A DNA stretch of 36,072 bases from Cyclobacteriaceae bacterium SS2 (GTDB lineage Bacteria; Bacteroidota; Bacteroidia; Cytophagales; Cyclobacteriaceae). A program made the position numbers and the translations under genes. Of the stretch, positions 8,203 to 16,949 are shown piece after piece. The notes under the pieces were generated by a model. It saw only the letters and a list, made by a program, of their open reading frames with translations. It was not told the DNA's origin and made no database searches. Position 1 is the first letter of the stretch. Every line of letters begins with the position of its first letter. The stretch lies in contig JAHCMM010000231.1 in the NCBI GenBank assembly GCA_019192515.1, forward strand, positions 14,453 to 50,524, in the 5' to 3' direction.

Positions 8203-9273
8203 CTACTCTACCACCTTGTCTATATAGCTGGAATTCAATAAACTCAAAGCGCCCATATATTTCAGCTTAAATTTGATCCAATCGCCTACTTTGAAGTTCC
8301 TTTTCGAATTTCCCAAATCAATTACCAACATGTCTGAACTGGCCCCACTAATCTGGAGTTCTTCGTCAACGGGGATCATATAATCAGTGGATATATCCAG
8401 TAGACCTAAATCAAGAATTGCACGGTAGGATTCTTTCCCATAATCATCCTCATCGATCTCATATTTTTCACCTGAAGGATTCGTTGCTAATTCGCCAACC
8501 GGGACTTTGGGTTTTTTAATAAGCTCAATGATCTGAGCATTTAAGGTAAAGACATCCTGCTTCATCTTTTTGATCGGAGCTTCAGCTACCAGGTCTGTGC
8601 CAAAGTAAAGTGTCTCCCCCACCCTGAAGTGATTTACCCCTTTTGGCAACTGCCTACTCATCAGTAATGGAATTACTACAGAAGTACCGCCGGAAACCCA
8701 TGGAATCTTCTTATCAAACTTGGCTTCGATCAACTGCTCGTATAAGCTAAGCTGAATCAATTTATCCTGGGATGGCATTACTCCATGTAAACAATTGAGG
8801 TTGGTCCCAATGCCTACTACCTGAATGTTAGGCAGCTCAAACACTTTGCCATAGAAGTCAAGCAGCTGTTCCCCCATCACACCTTCGCGCAGATCGCCCA
8901 TCTCAATCATGATGATGATCTTATGGACCTTGCCTTGCTTTTTGGCTTCCTCTGATATCAGTCGAATGGTAGACAGCTCAGTATTGAAACTTACATCTGC
9001 ATATTTCACCACTTTAGGTATAGCCTTCTTGGCTGGTGGCTTGATATAAACGGTCTGCACATTCGGATCAATTTCTTTGGCAACCTTCAAATTGCTTATC
9101 CGGGAATCATGTGCCTCTTTTATACCCAGCTGGATCACCTCGTTGATAAACTTCTTATTACCACAGAGTATTTTCGTGACAACACCCCAACTGATGTCGT
9201 TTTCCTTAAAGAAATTCTCCAGGTAAGAATAGTTATGCTGTAGTGACTTTCTCTTCAGCGTTATGTAAGCCAT
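8203..9273 (-). CDS. Alanine/ornithine racemase family PLP enzyme
   Basis: 356-residue fold-III PLP enzyme of the alanine racemase N-terminal superfamily, subgroup annotated as alanine/ornithine racemase. The PLP lysine is Lys34 in SWGVVTKILCGN; other familiar pieces are EAHDSRISNLK, IIMIEMGDLREGV, GTNLNCLHGV, WVSGGTSVVIPLL and FRVGETLYFGTD. It lacks the C-terminal alanine racemase beta domain of its neighbour and ends in its own small beta domain (about 255-356) with ASSDMLVIDLG. Its ATG lies 41 nt inside the end of the upstream alr-like gene, so the two are surely co-translated. The substrate cannot be told from sequence; ornithine, alanine or another amino acid are possible. It is the last gene of the six-gene minus-strand run. 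Confidence 0.85.
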   Translation of the reverse strand: MAYITLKRKSLQHNYSYLENFFKENDISWGVVTKILCGNKKFINEVIQLGIKEAHDSRISNLKVAKEIDPNVQTVYIKPPAKKAIPKVVKYADVSFNTELSTIRLISEEAKKQGKVHKIIIMIEMGDLREGVMGEQLLDFYGKVFELPNIQVVGIGTNLNCLHGVMPSQDKLIQLSLYEQLIEAKFDKKIPWVSGGTSVVIPLLMSRQLPKGVNHFRVGETLYFGTDLVAEAPIKKMKQDVFTLNAQIIELIKKPKVPVGELATNPSGEKYEIDEDDYGKESYRAILDLGLLDISTDYMIPVDEELQISGASSDMLVIDLGNSKRNFKVGDWIKFKLKYMGALSLLNSSYIDKVVE

Positions 9274-10450
9274 TTTTTGAGTTTTTGGTAATAAATGCTT
9301 CGGTGTTGACCACCTTTCTAGGTATATTATGCGGTAAACGAGTTAAAAGTTCATAATTCAGGAGATTACTGAGCTCACTAAACGACGCCACCGAAACGGA
9401 TTGATCGCCCTGATCACCAATTAGGATCACTTCATCTCCTTTTTTCACTTCCGGTGCTTCACTGATATCCACCATTAGTATGTTCATGTTGACAATCCCA
9501 ATCACCGCCAGCCTTTTGCCCCCAATCAGCACTCTCCCCTGATTACTCAGTGATCGGGAATACCCATGGGAATATCCGACTGGCACGGTTGCCAACTTCA
9601 TATTTTCAGATGCCATAAAGGTTGTACCATACCCGATAAACTCTCCAGTAGTTACCTCCTTTACATCCATCACAGTGCTTTTCCATTTGATCACTCGCTT
9701 CAGTGGATCCACACGATCAGTCTTATTCTTTAAATAGTCAATGATTGTTTCTCTGCTCGGCCAAAATCCATATTGCAGGATGCCGATTCTTACCATGTCC
9801 ATCCTACTCTTGGGGTAACTCATGGCAGCGGCCGAGCAGGCAGTATGTCTCATCATGGGGTTGATACCTTGTGACCTTAGCCACTGATCCATCTTGTTGA
9901 ATCGTTTGATCTGGCTTTTTACCCTCACATAGTTGGCTATACTTTCGGCCCCGGCATAATGTGTGCAGTCTCCGCATACTTCCAATACATCCAGATTTTT
10001 CTGAATGAGTGGAACAACCTTTTTTAGCTGATCCTGACTGAATCCAGTACGATTGAGTCCAGTTTCAAATTCTATATGTATGCGTGCCTTCTTACCCAGC
10101 TTCTTCGCAGCCTCGATTGCAGCCATGATTCGCCCACTTTCAAAAACGAAAAATTCCACATCATGCTCTACTGCCCATTCTACCTCACTATCATCTATAA
10201 AGCCCATGATGAGAACCTGGGGATCATTGCCGGCTGCTTTCACAGCATAGGCTTCACTTGCACTGAAAACAGAAAAATGATCCACGTTGGCCATTTCAGC
10301 CATGGGGATGAATTCATTGATACCATGGCCATAAGCATTGCCTTTGACGACTGATGAAAACCTGATATCCGGTCCCAGGATGCCTCGGATTATTTGAAGA
10401 TTGTTTAATAAAGCTGAATAGTCAAGTTCTATCGTAGAAGAAGCCAGCAT
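9233..10450 (-). CDS. Alanine racemase-like PLP enzyme with altered active-site residues
   Basis: 405-residue full-length Alr-type racemase: TIM barrel to about residue 245, then the C-terminal beta domain. Lys36 in VVKGNAYGHG binds PLP and Tyr274 in FIGYGTTF is the opposite catalytic base; Arg221 (VRIGILQYG) matches the conserved PLP-contacting Arg. Several usually fixed residues differ. The family's NS becomes CS (Cys205-Ser206, HTACSAAA), and the CMDQ stretch of the second domain becomes NMNI (321-324). The substrate pocket may therefore not be tuned to alanine. About 25 extra residues at the C-terminus overlap the next gene by 41 nt. In Bacteroidota the cell-wall alanine racemase is often a MurF-Alr fusion, so this separate copy is probably catabolic or specialised. 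Confidence 0.85.
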   Translation of the reverse strand: MLASSTIELDYSALLNNLQIIRGILGPDIRFSSVVKGNAYGHGINEFIPMAEMANVDHFSVFSASEAYAVKAAGNDPQVLIMGFIDDSEVEWAVEHDVEFFVFESGRIMAAIEAAKKLGKKARIHIEFETGLNRTGFSQDQLKKVVPLIQKNLDVLEVCGDCTHYAGAESIANYVRVKSQIKRFNKMDQWLRSQGINPMMRHTACSAAAMSYPKSRMDMVRIGILQYGFWPSRETIIDYLKNKTDRVDPLKRVIKWKSTVMDVKEVTTGEFIGYGTTFMASENMKLATVPVGYSHGYSRSLSNQGRVLIGGKRLAVIGIVNMNILMVDISEAPEVKKGDEVILIGDQGDQSVSVASFSELSNLLNYELLTRLPHNIPRKVVNTEAFITKNSKNGLHNAEEKVTTA

Positions 10451-10509
10451 ATATGGAATTTGATTGGTAGAAGAAATGCAAAGTTAAAAAATGATCCCTA
10501 AGTGGTGGA

Positions 10510-11655
10510 TCACGATGCCTGATCAGACAGTTGTTTCTGGATTTCTGACATCATCCGAATACCCGTTTCCAGGATCTCATCAGGGAAATCATAATCGGGA
10601 TTGTGCAGTGCAGGTGATAATGTTCCGGCTCCTACTCCAAACATGGCTCCGGGATATTCCCTGGTAAACAATCCAAAATCCTCACCCCACTTAAAAGGTG
10701 TGATTCTTTCTTCCATTTCCAGCTGCAGGTTCTCCGCAGAATTCACAATAGCTTCAACCACCATATCATTGTTTTCATTGGCAAAAAAACTTTGCGTCCA
10801 TCCAAATTCTATTTTTAGCCCATATTGTTTACCTATTTCGCGGGCTACAGACTCACATTTTGACTCCAAAGATTGCATAACCTCATTGTGCCAGGCTCTC
10901 AATGTAAAATGCGTCTCTCCATATCCAGCCGAGACACCATAGGACTTCTCCCCTAACCTATAATATATAGGTGTAATGATCTGGAAGTTATGGTCCTCAG
11001 TGTCCGGGATACAGAGGGCTTCAAACTTTTTGGTCACCTCTGCCATGGCCATTGCAGGATTCAGTCCCAGCTCTGGCTCTGCTGCATGTGAGGTCTTCCC
11101 AAAATATTTAATGATAATGCTATTGGCTGCGGCAGTGAAGACGTCCTGTCTATAGACTATTTTGTGTTTGGCATAACCCGGCAGATTATGAAGAGCAACC
11201 GCAAAGTCTGGTGACAGCTGTTTAAACTTTTTATCAGACAGAATTCCCTTGGCGCCGTCTCCAGTCTCCTCAGCTGGTTGAAACAGCAAAATAGCATCTC
11301 CCTTCGCAGGTCTTTGAGTAGCATATTCTTTAGCCAGGCCGTAAAGTATGGCAGAATGGCCATCATGGCCGCACTTATGGCTGACTCCTTCTTTTATGGA
11401 TTTATATTCAATCTCGTTGATCTCCTGAATAGGCAGGGCATCCATGTCTCCCCTGATCAGTGTTCGTTTTCCAGGTTTAACACCTTTATATATGACAGCA
11501 AGCCCATAATTATCAAATTGAATAATTTCATCGGGGTCACACTGTTTGATTTTCTCAAGGATAAACCATGAGGTCTCCTTTTCGTGGTTTGATAACTCAG
11601 GATTTTGGTGAAGATATCTCCTGAACTGAATAACCTCCGGTAGATGATCTGTCAT
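10510..11655 (-). CDS. M20 family amidohydrolase/metallopeptidase
   Basis: 381-residue zinc-dependent hydrolase of the M20D amidohydrolase group (hippuricase, IAA-amino acid hydrolase, N-acyl-amino acid deacylase relatives). Metal-ligand motifs are visible: Cys and His in HKCGHDGHSAILYGLA, the acidic pair in PAEETGDGAKGIL, His in VALHNLPGY, and the late His in SPALHNPDYDFPDE. The lid/dimerisation domain is recognisable in the middle (KYFGKTSHAAEPELGLNPA). No signal peptide, so it acts in the cytoplasm, removing an acyl group or splitting a small peptide. It begins 1 nt after the GNAT gene stop and lies 59 nt upstream of the alr-like gene. Context suggests it frees an amino acid that the racemases then act on. 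Confidence 0.88.
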   Translation of the reverse strand: MTDHLPEVIQFRRYLHQNPELSNHEKETSWFILEKIKQCDPDEIIQFDNYGLAVIYKGVKPGKRTLIRGDMDALPIQEINEIEYKSIKEGVSHKCGHDGHSAILYGLAKEYATQRPAKGDAILLFQPAEETGDGAKGILSDKKFKQLSPDFAVALHNLPGYAKHKIVYRQDVFTAAANSIIIKYFGKTSHAAEPELGLNPAMAMAEVTKKFEALCIPDTEDHNFQIITPIYYRLGEKSYGVSAGYGETHFTLRAWHNEVMQSLESKCESVAREIGKQYGLKIEFGWTQSFFANENNDMVVEAIVNSAENLQLEMEERITPFKWGEDFGLFTREYPGAMFGVGAGTLSPALHNPDYDFPDEILETGIRMMSEIQKQLSDQAS

Positions 11656-11656
11656 T

Positions 11657-12097
11657 TCAGGATTTTATCAGTCGCATTTCCAAATACTTGTTGGTAAAGC
11701 CCAGTTTCTCATAAAGGATCTTGGCCGGGTTATCAGGTTCTACATGAAGTGCTATGGCTCCTTCAGCTTCGTCGATCGCTCGTTGCATCAACTTTTTACC
11801 CAGACCTTTGCCTCGCTGGTCTCTGTGTGTGGCAATATAAACAAGGATATTTTCAGGTATATAGCCTTCCATACCGGTCTTATTTACCACCACAGCCCCG
11901 GCAATTTGATCACCTTCATATCCTACCACAATAAAGCCTCCTGGCGTGATGCCTTTGTTCAGGGCATAATTGATGGCTTTCATGATATCCTCCTTCTTAT
12001 CCCCGTACTGGTCGAGGTGCTCATATAAAAAGTCTCTTATTTGTTGTAGCTGAACCAGGCCCACCGTATGTGCAGGCTTGAATACTTCGATTTTCAT
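11657..12097 (-). CDS. GNAT family N-acetyltransferase
   Basis: 146-residue single-domain GNAT protein. The acetyl-CoA pyrophosphate-binding loop is RDQRGKGLGKKLMQRAIDEA, preceded by the usual beta strand ILVYIATH, and the C-terminal part IALHVEPDNPAKILYEKLGF holds the family's NPxxxxYEKxGF signature. The acceptor is unknown. Its ATG overlaps the symporter stop in an ATGA arrangement (12094-12097) and the M20 gene follows after 1 nt. Together with an amidohydrolase this could form an acetylation/deacetylation pair acting on an amino acid or amine; that is inference from proximity only. Confidence 0.85.
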   Translation of the reverse strand: MKIEVFKPAHTVGLVQLQQIRDFLYEHLDQYGDKKEDIMKAINYALNKGITPGGFIVVGYEGDQIAGAVVVNKTGMEGYIPENILVYIATHRDQRGKGLGKKLMQRAIDEAEGAIALHVEPDNPAKILYEKLGFTNKYLEMRLIKS

Positions 12098-13527
12098 GCT
12101 GTATGTGTGGTTAAAATTCTATTTAAAGATAAAAAAGTGATTAGTGACATCGCAATTCCATATATATTGGCATCCAGTCCCAGAGGTAAAGAGATGTCTA
12201 AAATGATCAGGCAAATGGTTGTAACTCCTCCGACCAGCATGCTGAAAAATGCTGCATTTGGGTTGGGATTTTTGAGAAATAATCCCCCCAGCACCGGAAT
12301 AAAAAGTCCCGATACCATAAAAGCATACGAATACAGCATAAGTTCCAATACACTCTGCATAAACGAAGCCAGCAACAAGGCTAAAACACCTATTATTAAA
12401 GTGAATAGCTGGGAGAGTTTAAGAAACTTTTTGGTATTCGTGCCTTCAAAACCAATGATATCAGTCACGAGGTTTCCCGAAGAAGCCATCAGGCAGCTAT
12501 CGGCAGTTGAAAGAACTGCAGAAAAATAAGCAGACATCATCAGTCCTGTGAGACCCACTGGCAATACCGTCCTCAGTAGCAAGGGCAATCCAACTTCCGC
12601 ATCCATACCTTCAGCAGTAGCAAATCCAGCATACTCAAACATACCCTGATCCGCTCCTACCCGGGCAAACATCCCAAGTAAGACACCCAATAGGGCCATA
12701 ATCGGCCATTCGAATATTCCGGCGATATACCAGGCCTTTTGTGCATCCCGTTTGCTCTTGCAGGCGTAGATCCTTTGATAAAGTGTCATCCCTACAAACC
12801 AGATCGGGATAATGGTGATACCCCAGTTGACAAGATCCTGCCAGGTAAGATTGCTAAAGCTTAGAAAATTGTCAGGCACCGAAGCGGTAAGACCTGCATA
12901 GCCTCCAATGGCGTGATAGCAAAGAGGTATTCCGATAAAGATCAGTCCTGAAAGCAGCAACCCCCATTGAATGGTATCTGTATAGATAACTGCCTTGAGA
13001 CCACCCATTACAGTATAAACTACCGCAATAGTACCCATGATAAAAAGGGCATTCTGAAGACTGAGAGAAACAAAAGTGGATGACGCCAATTTGGCACCCG
13101 CCAATAATTGTGAACTGGTAAATCCCGCATAGCCAATAGCTGATATAATACCCGCCAGAAGTGCTGTCTTTTTATCATAAAAGACTTTAAAAATTTCCGG
13201 GAAGGTGTATAGTCTTTTAAATCCCGGGATCTCTGTAATCCGCGGAATAAGAATAACCGCCGCCAGCCATGCCCCCAACAATCCGGTAAAAAGCATCCAT
13301 GAACCTGAGATGCCCATGGTAAAGCCCAGTCCACCAAGACCGATCGAGAATCCTCCACCAACATCGGTAGCCACGACAGAAAGCCCCACGTGCCAGCTGC
13401 TCATGGTTCTGCCTCCTACGTAATAATCATCTGTACTTTTATTGGATCTGAGAAAATAAGCCCCTACCCCGAGCATCAATAGAATGTAAACGATAAAAAC
13501 GGTAAGGTCTATCCAGTGAATGTCCAA
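12094..13527 (-). CDS. Sodium:solute symporter family transporter
   Basis: 477-residue secondary transporter of the SSS family (relatives carry proline, pantothenate, sialic acid or sugars with Na+). About 13 hydrophobic segments are seen. Family features are the early STDDYYVGGRTMSSWHVGLS, then ATDVGGGFSIGLGG, and YFSAVLSTADSCLMASSGN in the later half, the last matching the conserved Na+-site region. No ATG is available: the frame opens with TTG at 13527, a stop lies just upstream, and the next in-frame Met (residue 19) would cut into the first membrane segment. The substrate is not readable from sequence. Its place before GNAT, M20 and two racemases suggests amino acids, acylated amino acids or short peptides. 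Confidence 0.88.
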   Translation of the reverse strand: MDIHWIDLTVFIVYILLMLGVGAYFLRSNKSTDDYYVGGRTMSSWHVGLSVVATDVGGGFSIGLGGLGFTMGISGSWMLFTGLLGAWLAAVILIPRITEIPGFKRLYTFPEIFKVFYDKKTALLAGIISAIGYAGFTSSQLLAGAKLASSTFVSLSLQNALFIMGTIAVVYTVMGGLKAVIYTDTIQWGLLLSGLIFIGIPLCYHAIGGYAGLTASVPDNFLSFSNLTWQDLVNWGITIIPIWFVGMTLYQRIYACKSKRDAQKAWYIAGIFEWPIMALLGVLLGMFARVGADQGMFEYAGFATAEGMDAEVGLPLLLRTVLPVGLTGLMMSAYFSAVLSTADSCLMASSGNLVTDIIGFEGTNTKKFLKLSQLFTLIIGVLALLLASFMQSVLELMLYSYAFMVSGLFIPVLGGLFLKNPNPNAAFFSMLVGGVTTICLIILDISLPLGLDANIYGIAMSLITFLSLNRILTTHTA

Positions 13528-13595
13528 AATATGTTATGATCTGTTTCAACTTATTCGCCAAACTATAAAATTCAACTCGCGGACCATAGGAATGT

Positions 13596-14945
13596 TTAGT
13601 TTTTTTCAAAATTTTCCACTTTTTGGACACTTTCCGGAAGTACCATTTCATACAACCAGGTATGGATCTGAGGTCGCACGTTAAGTTCGTAGATGGCACG
13701 GTGATCCCTGCTTGGGTATACCCTATTGGAAAGAAAGATGTATAACAGGTCGTGCATAGGATCCACCCAAACGAAAGTACCTGTATATCCGGAATGTCCG
13801 AAGCTATAAACGCTGGCTCTCTCTGCCACACTACTCAATTTAGGATCGTATTCCAACAGAGGCTTATCAAATCCCAGGCCTCTTCGGCTATCATTTGAAG
13901 GGTATTGATATGAACTAAATAATTCAATGGTAGCAGGCTTTAGATAACGCTTCCCTTTATACTCTCCACCATTGAGAAGCATTTGCCAAACCTTTGACAG
14001 ATCCGATGCATTGGCAAAAAGTCCCGCATGTCCCGAAACTCCCTTCATGAGGATGGCACCCTCATCATGAACTGTGCCGTGGATATTTTCCATCCTGAAA
14101 AAAGTATCGATCTCAGTAGGTACAATCGAGGAAGGATCGTAATTGAGCAAGGGGTTAAATCCAATAGTAGCTGCTTCCAGGGAATCGTAGTAATGATATC
14201 TCAGAAACTCTTCATACTCCATTCCTGTCAGATTGGTAACGATCTCCGGAACCAGGTAGAAAAACAGATCGGAATAGATATATTTCTTCTCTTTATGATA
14301 GGTAGAGTGCCGGATCATCTTTTTGATCTTCTGGTAAAAATCCTTGTGTACATATTTTCCATCAGCTGCCTTGAAGGGGTATTCTTCAGATTGTTCCTCA
14401 GCCAGGGTACGAGATCTGTATTTTCCATTTTTCTTTTTGATCTCCTCATAAAATTTGATCCAACTCTGAAGTCCGGCCTGGTGTGACATGGCTTCCCGGA
14501 TAGTAGATCTCCCCCTCTTGTTCCATCCAAAACCTTTGACATAATCCTTGATGGGATCATCTAGCTGAACAAGTCCCATTTCATACAGCTTCATCATCGC
14601 CAGTACTCCACCTGTATTCTTAGAAACAGATGCCAAATCGAAGATGTCATAGAAATTCATGGGTTGCAGGCTATCGTAAGTATGAAAGCCGTATGATTTA
14701 GAGAACAGTTCTTCTCCTTTATATAAGGTATGGATGACGCAACCCGGAAACGCTTCAGAAGCTATTGCATGAGCAACCAGGCTATCGATCTTCGCACCAA
14801 GCATTTCTGCTTTTGAAGGCTGGGCCTGTATAGTATCGATTTTGGGGACAGAATCCAGGCTAATCGACAGGCTATCTGACTGCGCAAAAGCAGAAACTTG
14901 AATAATTGTGAATAATAAAAGAATGACAATTGTTCTATAAGACAT
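13596..14945 (-). CDS. Secreted serine hydrolase (beta-lactamase/PBP-like)
   Basis: 449-residue class C beta-lactamase-like serine hydrolase. Residues 1-22 are a signal peptide ending AFAQ, so it works in the periplasm or outside. Active-site motifs are SVSK (SxxK) in DLASVSKNTGG, YSD in YIYSDLFFYLV as the YxN-like element, and HSGYTG near the C-terminus as the KTG equivalent. The block HDEGAILMKGVSGHAGLFANASDL closely resembles the hydrolase half of Bacteroidota proteins in which this domain is fused to a family-3 beta-N-acetylglucosaminidase, which suggests a peptidoglycan-related substrate. It is first of the minus-strand run, 68 nt before the symporter, and divergent from serBA. Esterase, D-aminopeptidase or carboxypeptidase activity are all possible. 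Confidence 0.87.
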   Translation of the reverse strand: MSYRTIVILLLFTIIQVSAFAQSDSLSISLDSVPKIDTIQAQPSKAEMLGAKIDSLVAHAIASEAFPGCVIHTLYKGEELFSKSYGFHTYDSLQPMNFYDIFDLASVSKNTGGVLAMMKLYEMGLVQLDDPIKDYVKGFGWNKRGRSTIREAMSHQAGLQSWIKFYEEIKKKNGKYRSRTLAEEQSEEYPFKAADGKYVHKDFYQKIKKMIRHSTYHKEKKYIYSDLFFYLVPEIVTNLTGMEYEEFLRYHYYDSLEAATIGFNPLLNYDPSSIVPTEIDTFFRMENIHGTVHDEGAILMKGVSGHAGLFANASDLSKVWQMLLNGGEYKGKRYLKPATIELFSSYQYPSNDSRRGLGFDKPLLEYDPKLSSVAERASVYSFGHSGYTGTFVWVDPMHDLLYIFLSNRVYPSRDHRAIYELNVRPQIHTWLYEMVLPESVQKVENFEKN

Positions 14946-14962
14946 CTAGGTATTTATTTTTG
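14929..14962 (+). promoter_or_regulatory. Probable promoter of the serB-serA fusion gene
   Basis: ATTG at 14929-14932, a 22-nt spacer and TATTTTTG at 14955-14962 fit the TTG / TAnnTTTG pattern. Transcription would start near 14969, leaving a leader of roughly a dozen bases before the ATG at 14982. The -33 element lies inside the first codons of the divergent hydrolase gene. Confidence 0.55.
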
Positions 14963-14981
14963 CGGCTTGATTCACGAACAT

Positions 14982-16874
14982 ATGGAAAATTCGAAACATT
15001 TTGTGATTGATTTTGACAGTACTTTCACCCGTGTAGAGGCTTTGGACGTCCTCGGGGAGATTTCACTGAAAAATCATAAAAACAAAAGTGGGGCTCTTAA
15101 AAAAGTTAAAGATATCACAGATCTGGGAATGGAAGGTAAGCTTTCATTCAGAGAATCGCTCGAACAAAGGATAGAAACGCTTCAGGCAAATAAGTCGCAT
15201 TTGCCTGAGCTCGTCGATAAGCTGAGTGCCCAGGTTTCCAAATCCTTCATCAGGAATAAAGAATTCATCAGAAAGTATTCGGGTAACATATATATCGTGT
15301 CAAATGGGTTCAAAGATTTTATTGTGCCCATAGTGGAGCCTTATGGTATTGACGAATCCAGGGTTTTTGCTAACGAATTTGAATATGACGCTGATGGCAA
15401 TATCATCGGTTTTAATCCGGACAACCTCCTTTCCCAAAATAATGGCAAACCCCGTCAGATAGAAGCATTGAATCTTGAAGGGGAAATTTACGTTCTTGGT
15501 GATGGTTATACTGACTACGAGATCAAGAAAGCTGGGATTGCTCATAAGTTTTATGCATTTACTGAAAATGTCAGAAGGGAAAAAGTATTGGAAAATGCCG
15601 ACCATGAAGCGCCTACGCTGGATGAATTTTTATATGTAAACAATATGGAAAGAGCCCTGTCCTATCCAAAGAACAGAATCAATGTCCTTCTTTTAGAAAA
15701 TATCCATGAACATGGTATTCAAAAGCTAAAAGAAGAAGGTTATAATGTAGAAGTGCATCCAGCCGGAATGGATGAAGATGAGCTGATTGAAGCAATTAAA
15801 GATGTTTCGATACTAGGTATCCGGTCCAAGACACAAGTCACCCAAAAAGTGCTTGAGAGTGCCAAGAGATTACATGCGATCGGTGCATTCTGTATCGGCA
15901 CCAATCAAATAGACCTGGAAACAGCCCAGGAAAAAGGTATTGCCGTATTCAATGCACCTTTTTCCAACACGAGGTCTGTGGTAGAGCTTGTGATTGGTGA
16001 GCTAATCATGCTGATTAGAAATCTACCAGATAAGATCAAGTCCATGCATGAAGGGGTATGGGACAAGTCTGCCAAAAACAGTTTTGAAATCAGGAATAAG
16101 ACGCTGGGTATTGTGGGGTACGGCAACATTGGTGCACAGCTTTCTGTTTTGGCAGAGTCCATGGGGATGAAAGTATGCTTCTATGACCGGGAAGAAAAAC
16201 TTGCTTTGGGAAATGCCACACAATGCAGTAGCCTGGCAGAATTGCTGGGCATGTCTGATGTGGTATCACTTCATGTAGACGGTAGACCTGAAAACAAAGA
16301 AATCATCGGAGACAAGGAGTTCTCCTTGATGAAAGATGGTGTAATCTTCATGAACCTGAGTCGGGGCCATGTAGTGGATATTGCCGCTCTTAAAAAGCAT
16401 ATTCTATCAGGTAAAATCATTGGAGCCAGTGTAGATGTATTCCCTGAAGAACCTAAGAGTAATCAGGAAGAATTTATCTCAGAGCTTAGAGGCTTACCAA
16501 ATACCATCTTGACACCACACATTGGTGGAAGCACCAAGGAGGCCCAGAAAAACATTGCTGATTTTGTGCCCGGAAAGATCATTGATTACATCAATACCGG
16601 ATCTACTAACAACAGTGTGAACTTTCCAAATATCGTGTTGCCGAAATTGAAAGATGCACACAGGTTTATACATATTCACCACAATGAACCCGGTATTCTG
16701 GCTAAGATCAACCATACGCTGGCAGAGAATAATCTGAACATTGTAGGTCAGTATCTGAAGACCAATGAAAAGATTGGTTATGTGATCACAGATATTAATA
16801 AAGATTACGAGCAGGAGGTGATTAAAAGTCTGAAAGACATCAAAGGCACAATCAGGTTTAGGGTGCTTTATTGA
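14982..16874 (+). CDS. Bifunctional phosphoserine phosphatase / D-3-phosphoglycerate dehydrogenase (SerB-SerA fusion)
   Basis: 630-residue fusion, starting at the ATG at 14982 (a TTG five codons earlier is less likely). Residues 1-215 form a HAD phosphatase of SerB type: nucleophile motif DFDST (Asp10, Asp12), SNGF at 107-110 and GDGYTD at 173-178. Residues 232-545 form a D-3-phosphoglycerate dehydrogenase with the NAD loop GYGNIG (379-384) and catalytic Arg461 (SRG), Glu489 and His513 (PHIGGST). Residues 560-630 are an ACT domain (HHNEPGILAKINHTL), the usual site of serine feedback. One chain thus holds the first and last steps of the phosphorylated serine pathway. A class V aminotransferase gene two genes downstream could supply the middle step. 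Confidence 0.9.
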   Translation: MENSKHFVIDFDSTFTRVEALDVLGEISLKNHKNKSGALKKVKDITDLGMEGKLSFRESLEQRIETLQANKSHLPELVDKLSAQVSKSFIRNKEFIRKYSGNIYIVSNGFKDFIVPIVEPYGIDESRVFANEFEYDADGNIIGFNPDNLLSQNNGKPRQIEALNLEGEIYVLGDGYTDYEIKKAGIAHKFYAFTENVRREKVLENADHEAPTLDEFLYVNNMERALSYPKNRINVLLLENIHEHGIQKLKEEGYNVEVHPAGMDEDELIEAIKDVSILGIRSKTQVTQKVLESAKRLHAIGAFCIGTNQIDLETAQEKGIAVFNAPFSNTRSVVELVIGELIMLIRNLPDKIKSMHEGVWDKSAKNSFEIRNKTLGIVGYGNIGAQLSVLAESMGMKVCFYDREEKLALGNATQCSSLAELLGMSDVVSLHVDGRPENKEIIGDKEFSLMKDGVIFMNLSRGHVVDIAALKKHILSGKIIGASVDVFPEEPKSNQEEFISELRGLPNTILTPHIGGSTKEAQKNIADFVPGKIIDYINTGSTNNSVNFPNIVLPKLKDAHRFIHIHHNEPGILAKINHTLAENNLNIVGQYLKTNEKIGYVITDINKDYEQEVIKSLKDIKGTIRFRVLY

Positions 16875-16904
16875 GAAGAATTCGCAAGAAATAAGATATC
16901 TTTA
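16871..16904 (+). promoter_or_regulatory. Possible promoter of the YtxJ-like gene
   Basis: TTG (16871-16873), 23 nt, TATCTTTA (16897-16904): seven of eight fixed or spaced positions agree with TAnnTTTG. It lies in the 75-nt gap after serBA, so the gene may be expressed separately. Confidence 0.3.
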
Positions 16905-16949
16905 GCTTGCTTAGATTCTTTACAGTAGCCCAAAACCCACCGCTGACTT

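Noticed and set aside
13596-14945. Calling the serine hydrolase an antibiotic-resistance beta-lactamase
   Set aside because: It has the SxxK and HSG motifs of the broad beta-lactamase/PBP superfamily, but resembles esterase or peptidoglycan-linked hydrolases more than class C resistance enzymes.
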